Of a DNA stretch of 64,000 bases, positions 26,901-37,128 are shown in pieces. Below the pieces are notes generated by a model. The model worked only from the letters and a program-made list of their open reading frames with translations. It made no database searches and was not told where the DNA came from. This stretch comes from Gelidibacter maritimus (GTDB taxonomy: Bacteria > Bacteroidota > Bacteroidia > Flavobacteriales > Flavobacteriaceae): assembly GCF_014062315.1 (NCBI RefSeq), contig NZ_JACGLT010000016.1:1625-65624 (forward strand), in the 5' to 3' direction. A program made the position numbers and the translations under genes. Position 1 is the stretch's first letter; each line of letters opens with the position of its first letter.

Positions 26901-29900
26901 TATAAAATAGGTCAAAATGTGATTATTACCTTTGGCTCAGCTGCAGAAAACGTGGTCGTTACCGTGGATGTCGAGAAAGGACAAAAAACCACCAATACCT
27001 ATATCGTACCTTTAAACAACAACAAAAAAACAATTGCTATTCCTGTTACCGATGCCGATTTGGGCGGTTTCGCCATCCATTATAGTTTTGCGGCCTTTAA
27101 CAGTTTTCAATCCGGAACACAGACCATTGCAGTTCCTTATCCAAAATCGGAGTTAACCATTGAAACGCAAACGTTTAGGGATAAATTAGAACCTGGAACA
27201 GACGAAACCTGGAGTTTCAATATCAAGGGCCCACAAGGCGATAAAGTAAGTGCTGAACTACTGGCAAGCATGTATGATATGTCATTAGATCAATTTCAAC
27301 CCCACCAATGGCAATTTAGTCCATTATATCAACCTACTTATTATAGCCACAACCAAAGACGCGCCATCCATAGCTTTGGAAGCACTAATTTCAAGGTGTA
27401 TTTACCTAGCAAAAATTTAAGCTATCCGTATCAAAGCTACGACCAATGGAATTGGTTTGGCCTATATTTCAGAAGCGGGAGACACAATATAATGATTAGA
27501 GGAAAAGCTAATGCCGTCCAAATGTCGGCCGAAAGCATAACAGCGGTCGAGGATACCGAAGCGCGTCTGGAGGAGGTCGTCACAGTTGGCTTTGGCACCC
27601 AAAACCAAGAGGAAGTTGCTGGATCCATAGACTCCGAAATCAAAGAAAATTTAGAAACTGTAGCCATTCGTAAAAACCTCCAGGAAACCGCTTTCTTCTT
27701 TCCTCAATTGCAAACAGATGCCGAAGGGAATGTGTCTTTCAGCTTTACAACACCTGAAGCACTGACCAAATGGAAATTGCAACTCTTGGCGCATACCAAA
27801 ACCTTAGAAAGTACAACGTCCACCTTAGAAACCGTTACTCAAAAAGAGTTAATGGTCATTCCTAATGCACCTCGTTATTTACGTCATGGTGATGTCATAT
27901 CTATCAGTACAAAGATTGCTAACCTCACTGAAAATTCATTATCGGGTGAGGTGATATTAGAGCTTTATGATGCCTTGACAGGGAAATCTATTGACGCTAA
28001 ACTTAATAATTCAAACAATAGAACGTCCTTCACAGTAAATGCAAAAGGCAATACCCAAGTTGCCTGGAGCCTTACCATTCCAGATGATGTGGATGCTGTT
28101 CAATATGAAGTAATAGCAAAATCGGGCGCTTTTAGCGATGGAGAACAAAACCTACTTCCTGTATTATCAAACAGAAAGTTGGTTACTGAAACTTTACCGA
28201 TGTGGATTCGCTCCAATGAAACACGTACTTTTACTTTGGACAAATTAGCTACGACAAGCGCTGCCAACAGTTTCAAAACTCTTAAACATCACAAACTGAC
28301 CTTGGAAATGACCTCCAATCCTGCGTGGTATGCCGTTCAGGCCTTACCTTACTTAATGGAATATCCGTACGATTGTAACGAGCAAATCTTTAGCAGATAT
28401 TACGCCAACGCCTTGGCAAGTCATATTGCCAACAGCAATCCGCGAATTAAGGAAGTGTTTGATCAATGGGCTTCACAGGACGTCTTAATCAGCAATCTTG
28501 AAAAGAATGAAGAACTGAAAAGCATTCTAATTGAGGAAACTCCTTGGTTGCGCGATGCCCAATCTGAATCCGAACAAAAGAAACGTATCGCTTTATTGTT
28601 CGACATGAACAAGATGAATAACGAATTGCAATCGGCACAACGCAAACTTCAAAACAATCAAATGGGCAACGGCGCTTGGGCTTGGTTTGAAGGCGGACGA
28701 CCAAACCGATTTATTACACAACAGATTATTGTTGGTTTTGGGCATTTAGACCATCTTAATGTCAAGTCGTCTCATAACAAAGAGACTACCAATGATATGA
28801 TCAAAAAAGCCATCTCCTATTTAGATGCGGAATTTGTTCAAGAATATAAAGACCTTCGGAAATATGATAAAAATGTCGATTTAAGCAAAGACCATTTAAG
28901 TTATACCCAATTGCATTATTTATATATGCGCAGTTTCTTTCCTGACATTCCAAAAAGCAAAGAGGTGCAAACCATAACGGCATACTATCAAACCCAAATC
29001 CAGAAGTATTGGTTAAATAGATCATTATATGCCAAAGGTTTGATGGCGATGGTGTCACATCGTAGTAAAGATCCCAAAACAGCCGATAAAATATTAAAAT
29101 CCCTCAAAGAAAACAGTATCACTTCTGACGAATTGGGCATGTATTGGAAAGAGAATAAAGCCTCGTGGTTTTGGTATCAAGCGCCAATTGAAACCCAAGC
29201 GCTCATGATTGAAGCTTTTTCTGAAATTCAAAATGACGTTAAGACCATTGACAATTTAAAGATCTGGTTGCTTAAAAACAAACAGACCAACAGCTGGAAA
29301 ACAACCAAAGCCACCACCGAAGCTGTTTACGCATTGTTGCTGCAAGGTAGCGATTGGTTGAGCGTCACCGAAATGGTTGACGTTAGTTTGGGCGGTGAAA
29401 AAATAGAAGCTTCAAAATTAGAGAACGTCAAAGTTGAAGCGGGAACCGGGTATTATAAAACAGCTTGGAATGGCTCTGAAATAAAACCAGAGATGGCAGA
29501 GGTTACCTTGACTAAAAAAGGCGATGGTATTGCCTGGGGAAGTTTGTATTGGCAATATTTTGAGGATTTAGACAAAATCACTCCGATTGCTGTGGGTAAA
29601 GAAATGCCGTTACAATTGAAGAAGAAGTTATTCTTAAAATCCAATACCGATACAGGAGAACAACTTTCAGAAATCACGTCAAAATCCGAAGTAAAAGTTG
29701 GCGATTTGGTCAGGGTGCGAATCGAATTGCGAAGTGATAGAGACATGGAATTCTTACATATGAAAGATATGCGTGCCGCTGGTTTTGAACCTGTCAATGT
29801 GTTATCTTCTTATAAATACCAAGACGGATTGGGCTATTACGAAAGCACCAAAGATGCTGCCACAAATTTCTTCTTCGACTATCTACCGAAAGGCATCTAT

Positions 29901-30026
29901 GTTTTTGAATACGATTTGCGAGTGAACAACAGTGGAAATATGAGCAATGGCATCACAACCATTCAAAGTATGTATGCTCCGGAATTCGCAAGCCATAGTG
30001 AAGGTATAAGAGTAAATGTGAAGTAA
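23973..30026 (+). CDS. Alpha-2-macroglobulin family protein with intact thioester
   Basis: A very large (2017 residues) exported protein with a signal peptide ending THSQ. Bacterial relatives trap proteases that cut their bait region and bind them through a reactive thioester. Visible parts are an N-terminal helical region (20-390), the MG2-type signature TDRSIYRPGQVVYFKG (592-607), the start of the A2M domain at IRKNLQETAFFFPQLQTD (1232-1249), and the thioester motif CNEQ with Cys1468 and Gln1471 in YPYDCNEQIF. A helical TED domain and a C-terminal beta domain follow. Just before the A2M domain, where the bait region is expected, lies LEEVVTVGFGTQNQEEVAG (1199-1217), which looks like a TonB box. 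It has no lipobox and no penicillin-binding protein 1C gene beside it. It stands alone. Confidence 0.92.
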   Translation: MMKQFITLFMIIFFANFTHSQSNNYEKLWKEIEKYENEGLTKSALAVAEQISKLAVAEKHTVQHIKSLLYKSKYALILEEDAQLKIINDFKSQSASSDIPTKNILENMLANLYWQYFQQNRYQFYNRTHTESKVEAEDFRTWDLQTLFEEIDMHYQNSLKNGLILQETPLVNYDELLHKANGSKLFRPTLFDFLNHNALAFYQTDETSITQPAYKFLIDNPEFLSDAKTFSRLEITHQDSTSLQLKALRIYKNLIAFHLKDKEPYALADVNIQRLQFVKNNAAFSDKDAVYLKSLQQASAEYKAHEVSALYDFEIASLYHQQGQSFDPKTNSDVRWKIKDAIAICDAVIQNFPKSKGAEKCAVLKTAILKPTLQLTAENNIPIQINSLILVRYSNLNHLKFKAYRLSPSQLDNFNKTYRQDERFAFIKKLSVSEEWDSSLKDENDFQVHTTEVVLPKLNNGQYLIVATPDFSNDEFFSTKTIQVTNMALVTKSDTNKELFQLINRSNGQPIDGAKVTVRYQINYSNEFKTQNFQTDKNGEFSMENPKNRYYNMNITAINNSDTAYFKDYYSRNYYNEDDGQEPISYRPFLFTDRSIYRPGQVVYFKGIATKTENKKTTVYANQSVKVTLKNVNGEMVKEQELKTNEFGSVSGEFILPNNGLTGQFSLEFYAGNYGYASISVEEYKRPKFETKLLPITETFKVNDSVAVKGNALAYAGSTITDAKVVYRVHRKVQYPRWYYWYRPWFNSEPQEIAHGESMTDKDGNFDIKFKAIPDESVDKSSLPVFNYEITADVTDLNGETRSATTIVNVGYHALLAHISVENQLDKSKKEHQLSISTKNLNGEFVAAQGTVKIYKLQAPKEVLRSRPWPAPDYHALTRGEFKKIFPHEAYQNEHNPETWDKGKMVFETNFDTSKSKEITLNNLKRWESGNYIIILESQDRFGQLVKDQARTFVFSPEDKTLPDNQLFSVSTDQSTYKIGQNVIITFGSAAENVVVTVDVEKGQKTTNTYIVPLNNNKKTIAIPVTDADLGGFAIHYSFAAFNSFQSGTQTIAVPYPKSELTIETQTFRDKLEPGTDETWSFNIKGPQGDKVSAELLASMYDMSLDQFQPHQWQFSPLYQPTYYSHNQRRAIHSFGSTNFKVYLPSKNLSYPYQSYDQWNWFGLYFRSGRHNIMIRGKANAVQMSAESITAVEDTEARLEEVVTVGFGTQNQEEVAGSIDSEIKENLETVAIRKNLQETAFFFPQLQTDAEGNVSFSFTTPEALTKWKLQLLAHTKTLESTTSTLETVTQKELMVIPNAPRYLRHGDVISISTKIANLTENSLSGEVILELYDALTGKSIDAKLNNSNNRTSFTVNAKGNTQVAWSLTIPDDVDAVQYEVIAKSGAFSDGEQNLLPVLSNRKLVTETLPMWIRSNETRTFTLDKLATTSAANSFKTLKHHKLTLEMTSNPAWYAVQALPYLMEYPYDCNEQIFSRYYANALASHIANSNPRIKEVFDQWASQDVLISNLEKNEELKSILIEETPWLRDAQSESEQKKRIALLFDMNKMNNELQSAQRKLQNNQMGNGAWAWFEGGRPNRFITQQIIVGFGHLDHLNVKSSHNKETTNDMIKKAISYLDAEFVQEYKDLRKYDKNVDLSKDHLSYTQLHYLYMRSFFPDIPKSKEVQTITAYYQTQIQKYWLNRSLYAKGLMAMVSHRSKDPKTADKILKSLKENSITSDELGMYWKENKASWFWYQAPIETQALMIEAFSEIQNDVKTIDNLKIWLLKNKQTNSWKTTKATTEAVYALLLQGSDWLSVTEMVDVSLGGEKIEASKLENVKVEAGTGYYKTAWNGSEIKPEMAEVTLTKKGDGIAWGSLYWQYFEDLDKITPIAVGKEMPLQLKKKLFLKSNTDTGEQLSEITSKSEVKVGDLVRVRIELRSDRDMEFLHMKDMRAAGFEPVNVLSSYKYQDGLGYYESTKDAATNFFFDYLPKGIYVFEYDLRVNNSGNMSNGITTIQSMYAPEFASHSEGIRVNVK

Positions 30027-30384
30027 AAAGTAAGAACCTGGAAGGATGAAGTTAGAAGTAGACCTTCAGACATCATATCAAACCTAGATCAAACAAAATC
30101 TCCTTCCCTTCAAAAGGGAAGGTGGATTATTCCCGCGGATACGGGATGAAGACGGAAGGATTTATTCAAAAGCGATGATTTAGGAAAAACGAGAACAACG
30201 AATAGCATTTAATTGATGCAAGTCAAAAACCACCTCGTCTGTGAGTTGATACATTTTAAATTGTAGACAAATAATAAAGCATTTAAAAGTCTATCCTCAA
30301 ACAGCAGTCTTGAATCTTAATTCTTAATTCTAACAGCGAAGCGGTCTTAATCCTATTCCCTATTTTGTTAATTAAGGATTAAAT
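30027..30384. other. Convergent intergenic region
   Basis: About 360 nt between the macroglobulin gene and the end of the CBS-like gene. It contains the inverted repeat CCTTCCCTT/AAGGGAAGG (30102-30122) without a following T-run, and a TCTTAATTCTTAATTC tract near 30308-30332. No gene is seen. Confidence 0.4.
30102..30122. repeat. 9-bp inverted repeat CCTTCCCTT/AAGGGAAGG
   Basis: A perfect 9-bp stem with a 3-nt loop (CAA), 75 nt after the macroglobulin stop. No T-run follows on either strand, so it is a poor intrinsic terminator. It may be a dispersed intergenic hairpin. Confidence 0.45.
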
Positions 30385-31365
30385 CTAATCGATATATCCC
30401 ATTTCCTTCATCCACTCATTATTGAACATTTTCCCTACATAACGACTTCCATGATCATGGAATAAAACCACCACCACATCGTCTTTTGTAAAATGCTCTT
30501 TCAATTGCAACAAGCCTTTAATGGCAGCTCCCGCAGAATTTCCTAAGAACATACCTTCCTCCTTTGCCAACAGTTGAGTATAAACCGCGGCATCTTTATC
30601 GGTTACTTTTTCAAATCCATCGATGATATCAAAATTGACATTTTTAGGTAGAATATCTTCGCCAATCCCTTCGGTGACATAAGGATAGATTTCATTTTCA
30701 TCAAAAATTCCAGTTTCGTGATATTTTTTGAAGACACTGCCATAGGTATCAATGCCCCAAACTTTAATATCAGGATTTTGCTCCTTTAGATATTTTCCAA
30801 TCCCAGATACCGTACCCCCGGTACCCACGCCGACCACAAAATGTGTAATCTTACCACCTGTCTGTTTCCAGATTTCAGGACCTGTACTTTCGTAATGGGC
30901 TTTTGTGTTGCTTAAGTTATCGTATTGATTGACGTACCAAGAATTTGGTGTTTCTTCACTCAAACGTTTGGCCACCGAATAATAACTTCTTGGATCGTCT
31001 GGTGCGACATCTGTAGGACAAACAACCACCTCAGCACCAACGGCACGCAGGATATCCATTTTTTCTTTGGATTGCTTATCGCTCATCACAAAAATACATT
31101 TGTAACCTTTTACGATGGCTGCCAATGCCAATCCCATTCCGGTATTTCCAGAGGTTCCTTCAATGATGGTACCTCCAGGCTTCAATCGGCCGTCAGCCTC
31201 GGCATCTTCAACCATTTTAACGGCCATTCTATCTTTAACGGAATTCCCAGGATTAAAAGTTTCATATTTAGCCAAGACCAAACATGGTAAATCTTTATTT
31301 AATTTGTTGAGTTTGACCAATGGGGTGTTCCCAATAGTTTCAAGTATGTTTTCTGCGTATTGCAT
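30385..31365 (-). CDS. PLP-dependent cysteine synthase / cystathionine beta-synthase-like enzyme
   Basis: A fold-type II PLP enzyme of 326 residues. PLP-binding lysine K44 lies in NPGNSVKDR, the substrate loop is EGTSGNTG, and the phosphate-binding loop is GVGTGGTVSG. The segment YVTEGIGEDILP is closer to cystathionine beta-synthase than to O-acetylserine sulfhydrylase CysK. There are no C-terminal CBS regulatory domains. It either condenses serine with homocysteine or makes cysteine from an activated serine, and the sequence alone does not decide. It is a single gene with a short-leader promoter. Confidence 0.88.
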   Translation of the reverse strand: MQYAENILETIGNTPLVKLNKLNKDLPCLVLAKYETFNPGNSVKDRMAVKMVEDAEADGRLKPGGTIIEGTSGNTGMGLALAAIVKGYKCIFVMSDKQSKEKMDILRAVGAEVVVCPTDVAPDDPRSYYSVAKRLSEETPNSWYVNQYDNLSNTKAHYESTGPEIWKQTGGKITHFVVGVGTGGTVSGIGKYLKEQNPDIKVWGIDTYGSVFKKYHETGIFDENEIYPYVTEGIGEDILPKNVNFDIIDGFEKVTDKDAAVYTQLLAKEEGMFLGNSAGAAIKGLLQLKEHFTKDDVVVVLFHDHGSRYVGKMFNNEWMKEMGYID

Positions 31366-31384
31366 GCGTTTTAATTTAAGAATG

Positions 31385-31415
31385 CAAAGGTAAGTCGATT
31401 TTTTGATTTATTAAA
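31385..31415 (-). promoter_or_regulatory. Promoter of the CBS-like gene
   Basis: On the minus strand, TTTA (31415-31412), a 19-nt spacer and TACCTTTG (31392-31385), the last an exact TAnnTTTG match. The leader is about 13 nt. The same hexamer pair and spacing occur at pepD. Confidence 0.65.
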
Positions 31416-31555
31416 TTGGATGCCATACAGAGTTTTTTAAGAAGTTTTTACGAGAAAACATAATAGCTAAAAACTTAGGCACGGCAGTAACATCAGGGAA
31501 ATTAAATATATTTTCTGACGTTTCTATTCCTAAGAAGTCGGTAACTACACCGAGT

Positions 31556-32266
31556 TTATTGTTTGATCGGATTCTTACTATATGTTGTGAAGTCCTTTTC
31601 CTCAGTTAGAACACCGTTCTCATAAAACTTCCAGATGCCGTGCTTCTGATCATTTCTATATGTGCCTTCCGCCAGCATGTTACCATCCGCATCATAATAT
31701 TTTGACATGCCGTGAAGGACATCGTTTTTATAGGTAAATGATTTGATGAGTACGCCTTTTTCTGAAAATATTTTAGAGGTACCTTCTAACTTTCCATGAC
31801 TATAATGAGATTGTTCGGCCATTTGTCCATTTGGATAATACACTACCTTTTCACCCTCGAGTTGTCCTTCATTATTATAATGTTCAACGGTCATTACGTT
31901 GTCGTTTTTATTATGGTAATACACCCATTTTCCAACAAAACGCCTGTCGATCATTTGGCCCTCACTGATCAGTTTTCCTTTAGAAGAATAGAATTTAACC
32001 AGAATGTCATCGCCGTTGGGAAGAAATTCTCGAGTGGCACTTAAAACACTTTTATTTCCATCTAATTTATAGAATTTAAATATCCCTACTTCCTTACCAT
32101 GCTCAAATGTGCCTTCATATCGTGGCTGATTGGTCTGATCGAAATTTACTTTCCAAAACCCATGACGCTCTCCATCAGTATCTCGCTGATTTATAACATC
32201 CTGCGCATAGGATTTAGTTAAAAACAATGTTAAAAAAAAGAAAAAGACAATATTTTGTTTAATCAT
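31556..32266 (-). CDS. Exported YwqK-like (MORN-type repeat) protein
   Basis: 236 residues with a signal peptide ending SYAQ. Short repeats of the pattern G.W.. / YYPNGQMAEQSHYSHGKLEG / YYDADGNMLAEGTYRNDQKHG are those of the YwqK family, often annotated as antitoxins of a toxin-antitoxin system. Here the protein is exported and no toxin gene is adjacent, so the antitoxin label should not be trusted. The repeats probably form an extended beta-sheet that binds a partner. It is divergent from the fasciclin gene, with 66 nt between the starts. Confidence 0.8.
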   Translation of the reverse strand: MIKQNIVFFFFLTLFLTKSYAQDVINQRDTDGERHGFWKVNFDQTNQPRYEGTFEHGKEVGIFKFYKLDGNKSVLSATREFLPNGDDILVKFYSSKGKLISEGQMIDRRFVGKWVYYHNKNDNVMTVEHYNNEGQLEGEKVVYYPNGQMAEQSHYSHGKLEGTSKIFSEKGVLIKSFTYKNDVLHGMSKYYDADGNMLAEGTYRNDQKHGIWKFYENGVLTEEKDFTTYSKNPIKQ

Positions 32267-32332
32267 TTTGTATTTTTGTTAAACAAACTAACATGAGGTT
32301 AGTTTTTACTTCGAACAAATAAACTCAAAAAA

Positions 32333-33325
32333 ATGAAGATTATTTCAAAAACTCTCAAAATTCTACCATTACTGTTACTGGTTATTGGTTTTCAATCCTG
32401 TAGTAGTGATGATGACAACAACGTTGCCCCTCTACCAATGAACATAGTAGAAACAGCTATGGCCACTCCAGATTTAAGTAATTTGGTAGCTGCGTTAAAA
32501 GCAGCAGATGGCAATCTGGTAAGCGTATTGAACGGACAAGGTCCTTTTACTGTTTTGGCACCCACAAATGCAGCATTTCAAAATTTCTTAACCGATAATG
32601 GATTTGAAAAATTAAGCGATGTACCAACGGACCTGCTTTCTCAAATTTTACTAAATCATGTCATTACTGGAAATGTTAAATCTACAGATTTAGCCAATAC
32701 TGGCTCCGGCTATACAAACACAAATGCAACTGGTCCTAATGACAAGCCTTTAAGTCTGTACTTTAATGCGACGGACGGTGTAGAATTTAACGGAATTTCA
32801 ACTGTAACCGTCGCAGATATTTCTGCAACCAATGGAACTATTCATGTGGTGGATGCGGTTATCGGACTACCAACAGTTGTAGATTTCGCTTTAGCAAATT
32901 CTAATTTATCAAGTTTAGTAGCTGCACTGCAATCGGCTGATTCTCAATCACCGTCACCAAACTTAATTCCTACGTTATCAGGAAATGGTCCATTTACGGT
33001 GTTTGCACCCACCAACGAAGCGTTTGCATCATTGCTGAACGAGCTTGATCCAACCGGAGAAACAACATTAGCTGATGTTGACCCAGCCACGGTTGAAGCC
33101 ATATTAAAATTTCATGTTGTAAGTGGTAATGTCACTTCAGACGCTATTCCAACAGGTACCGTAGGAACTTTAGGTGGAGATGTGACTGTTAACGCTTCCA
33201 ACCTTACCATTACAGATCCGAATGATAGAGTAAGTAATATCATTCCAACCTTAGTAGATATTCAAGCCGTCAATGGTGTAGTTCACGCTATTGATAAAGT
33301 CGTGTTGCCAGAAATGGGACAATAG
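32333..33325 (+). CDS. Lipoprotein with two fasciclin (FAS1) domains
   Basis: 330 residues. A lipoprotein signal ends FQSC (Cys23), followed by an SSDDDNN linker typical of flavobacterial surface lipoproteins. The two FAS1 domains (about 40-175 and 180-328) each show the pair GPFTVLAPTNAAF / GPFTVFAPTNEAF and a closing GTIHVVDAVIGLP / GVVHAIDKVVLP. FAS1 domains mediate adhesion in many organisms, so a cell-surface adhesion role is likely but inferred. It is a single gene, with a terminator shared with yidC downstream. Confidence 0.92.
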   Translation: MKIISKTLKILPLLLLVIGFQSCSSDDDNNVAPLPMNIVETAMATPDLSNLVAALKAADGNLVSVLNGQGPFTVLAPTNAAFQNFLTDNGFEKLSDVPTDLLSQILLNHVITGNVKSTDLANTGSGYTNTNATGPNDKPLSLYFNATDGVEFNGISTVTVADISATNGTIHVVDAVIGLPTVVDFALANSNLSSLVAALQSADSQSPSPNLIPTLSGNGPFTVFAPTNEAFASLLNELDPTGETTLADVDPATVEAILKFHVVSGNVTSDAIPTGTVGTLGGDVTVNASNLTITDPNDRVSNIIPTLVDIQAVNGVVHAIDKVVLPEMGQ

Positions 33326-33368
33326 TTTTTATATTGATTAATCTTCAATAATTTTGTTGATTAATAGC

Positions 33369-33403
33369 AAAAATGCCTCTGAGTTTTTCAGAGGCATTTT
33401 TTA
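33369..33403. terminator. Bidirectional terminator between fasciclin gene and yidC
   Basis: AAAAATGCCTCTGA (33369-33382) pairs with TCAGAGGCATTTTT (33388-33401), with T-runs on both strands. It sits between two convergent genes and can serve both. Confidence 0.85.
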
Positions 33404-33422
33404 TTTAACATAGAAAAGTTTT

Positions 33423-35318
33423 TTAGCGCTTTCCTTGTCTTTTTTGTTCTTCAGCTTGTTCCATCATTTCTTTCATCTTTTTCTGGAACTTACTTTCCTT
33501 TTTTGGTTTTGCTTTATTCACCTGAATTTGAGCGTGGATCTTCTCTTCATCTAAAATAAAGTTCTTGATGACCAGCATGATTCCGATACTAATTAAGTTC
33601 GAGATAAAATAGTACAAACTCAATCCGGATGCATAGTTGTTGAAGAAGAACAACATCATTATTGGCGAGAAGTAAATCATATACTTCATCATTTTAGCCA
33701 TGTCCGGCATACCTTCCTGGGTTGGCTGAGAAGACATTTGCTGTCCTGTTGTCATTTTCATATAGAAGAAAATTGCTATGGACGCCAAAATCGGGAACAA
33801 ACTTACATGGTCTCCATAAAAAGGAATCTTGAACGGTAAATCCAATATGGTATCATAAGACGATAGATCCTCCGCCCATAGGAAACTCTTCTGACGAATA
33901 TCAAAAGCCGACGGGAAAAATTGAAACAAAGCGTAAAAAACCGGTAATTGAATCAGCGCCGGCAAACAACCACTCAGTGGACTTGCCCCTGCTTTAGACT
34001 GCAATGCCATGGTTTCTTGCTGAATTTTCATTTTATTGTCCTTATACTTCTCACGAATGGCATCCAATTCTGGCTTAATAATCTTCAATTTAGCCTGAGA
34101 CAAAAACTGCTTGTACTGAACAAACGACAAACATAATTTGATCAGAATCGTCATAACAACAATCGCAATTCCATACGGCATAAAAGAGCCTAAAAAGGAA
34201 AACAATGGAATGAACAAGTAACGGTTGATCCATCCAAAAATACCCCAGCCCAATGGCAGAACTTCATCTAAATTCCTACCGTAGGAATTCAGGATTTTGT
34301 AATCACTTGGACCATAATATAAGTCCATGTTCTTATTGATTTCACCACCTTCAAGAGCCAATGGCAATTTACTGGTAAAGGCCTTTGTAAAAACAGTGTC
34401 CACATCCTCATCCTGAACCAAATTTCTTGATGTAAAGTATCCTGTTTTAAAAGGCTGATCAGCTAAGAGAATGGAAGTGAAAAAATGCTGCTTATTGGCA
34501 ATCCAAGTTACATCCTTGGCCGTATCATCAGTAAAATCACCCTGACCTAAATAATCATCTTTACCGCCTTCATATTCAAAAATAAGCTCTGTGTATCTGT
34601 TTTCATAAGAGATACTTTTCGCATAACGATAAGTCTTAGCGTTCCAATCGAGATTGACTTCTTGTGAACTATTGATGACATCACTTAAACCTTGCGAACG
34701 CACATTAAATCCAAACATATAGTCATCTGGTTTCAGCTCATAACGGTATTCCAAAAACTTGGTTTCTGAAACTTTAAGCTTCATGGAAACCACTGTGTTC
34801 TCACCATTTTTAGTAACGGTAGGCTCAAAATAAAGATCTTTGGTATTTAGATTTCTATTGTCTGTAGTAGAAAATGAGATGTTAAAGAGTGCGTTATTAT
34901 CCTTAATTAGATAAATGGGCATGGAATCATGTGAAACAAACTCCTTGAGTTTCACTTCTGTCAAATAACCACCTTTATTGCTGAATTTCAATTCCAATAC
35001 ATCGGTCTCAACCAAAGTTTCATGATCTTTAGCAGACGGCAATGTTGAGGCATAGGCAAAAGCACCCAATCTATTTTTTAAAGCTTCAAGCTTTGTAGAG
35101 TCTAAAGCCGATTCATTGGTATAGTCGTCAGCCGTTGAAACAAAAGTATCCTTTTTGTCAGTTGCTTTTTTCTCTGCCTCTATCTTGGCTTGTTTTTCTT
35201 GTTCTTGTGCTGCAATCTCTTCAGGAGTTGGTTGGTTCTGCCATAGCATGAACAATAATATTCCGAAAATAAGAACGAATCCTATAATAGAATTGAGATC
35301 AAATTTTTTTTCTTCCAT
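33423..35318 (-). CDS. yidC: Membrane protein insertase YidC
   Basis: Inserts inner-membrane proteins, alone or with SecYEG. 631 residues of the Gram-negative type: an N-terminal membrane helix (12-27), a large periplasmic domain (about 60-350), then the five-helix core with YGIAIVVMTILIKL, a cytoplasmic loop (QYKQFLSQAKLKIIKPELDA, then KAGASPLSGCLPALIQLPVF) and MMKYMIYFSPIMMLFFFNNYASGL. The tail is strongly basic (KAKPKKESKFQKKMKEM), as in ribosome-binding YidC forms. pyrG lies 121 nt upstream in the same direction, and the two probably share a transcript. Confidence 0.96.
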   Translation of the reverse strand: MEEKKFDLNSIIGFVLIFGILLFMLWQNQPTPEEIAAQEQEKQAKIEAEKKATDKKDTFVSTADDYTNESALDSTKLEALKNRLGAFAYASTLPSAKDHETLVETDVLELKFSNKGGYLTEVKLKEFVSHDSMPIYLIKDNNALFNISFSTTDNRNLNTKDLYFEPTVTKNGENTVVSMKLKVSETKFLEYRYELKPDDYMFGFNVRSQGLSDVINSSQEVNLDWNAKTYRYAKSISYENRYTELIFEYEGGKDDYLGQGDFTDDTAKDVTWIANKQHFFTSILLADQPFKTGYFTSRNLVQDEDVDTVFTKAFTSKLPLALEGGEINKNMDLYYGPSDYKILNSYGRNLDEVLPLGWGIFGWINRYLFIPLFSFLGSFMPYGIAIVVMTILIKLCLSFVQYKQFLSQAKLKIIKPELDAIREKYKDNKMKIQQETMALQSKAGASPLSGCLPALIQLPVFYALFQFFPSAFDIRQKSFLWAEDLSSYDTILDLPFKIPFYGDHVSLFPILASIAIFFYMKMTTGQQMSSQPTQEGMPDMAKMMKYMIYFSPIMMLFFFNNYASGLSLYYFISNLISIGIMLVIKNFILDEEKIHAQIQVNKAKPKKESKFQKKMKEMMEQAEEQKRQGKR

Positions 35319-35439
35319 TTACGTTATTTTCAGACCAAAAACGTACTAATAACTTTCAAGGTCCTTTTTAAGTTGGTAATTAATTTTATTTTTTGATACG
35401 ATTGGACATCACAAAAATGCATCCAAATCTAATTTAATG

Positions 35440-37086
<1,647 letters not shown>

Positions 37087-37097
37087 TTAAACGCAGG

Positions 37098-37128
37098 CAA
37101 ATTTACAAAATTTAAATAGTTATTAAAG
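37098..37128 (-). promoter_or_regulatory. pyrG promoter
   Basis: On the minus strand, CTTT (37128-37125), a 19-nt spacer and TAAATTTG (37105-37098), an exact -7 match. The leader is about 14 nt. Confidence 0.5.

Noticed and set aside
31556-32266. Toxin-antitoxin system suggested by the YwqK family name
   Set aside because: The protein is exported and no toxin-like gene is adjacent, so the label is only an annotation habit.
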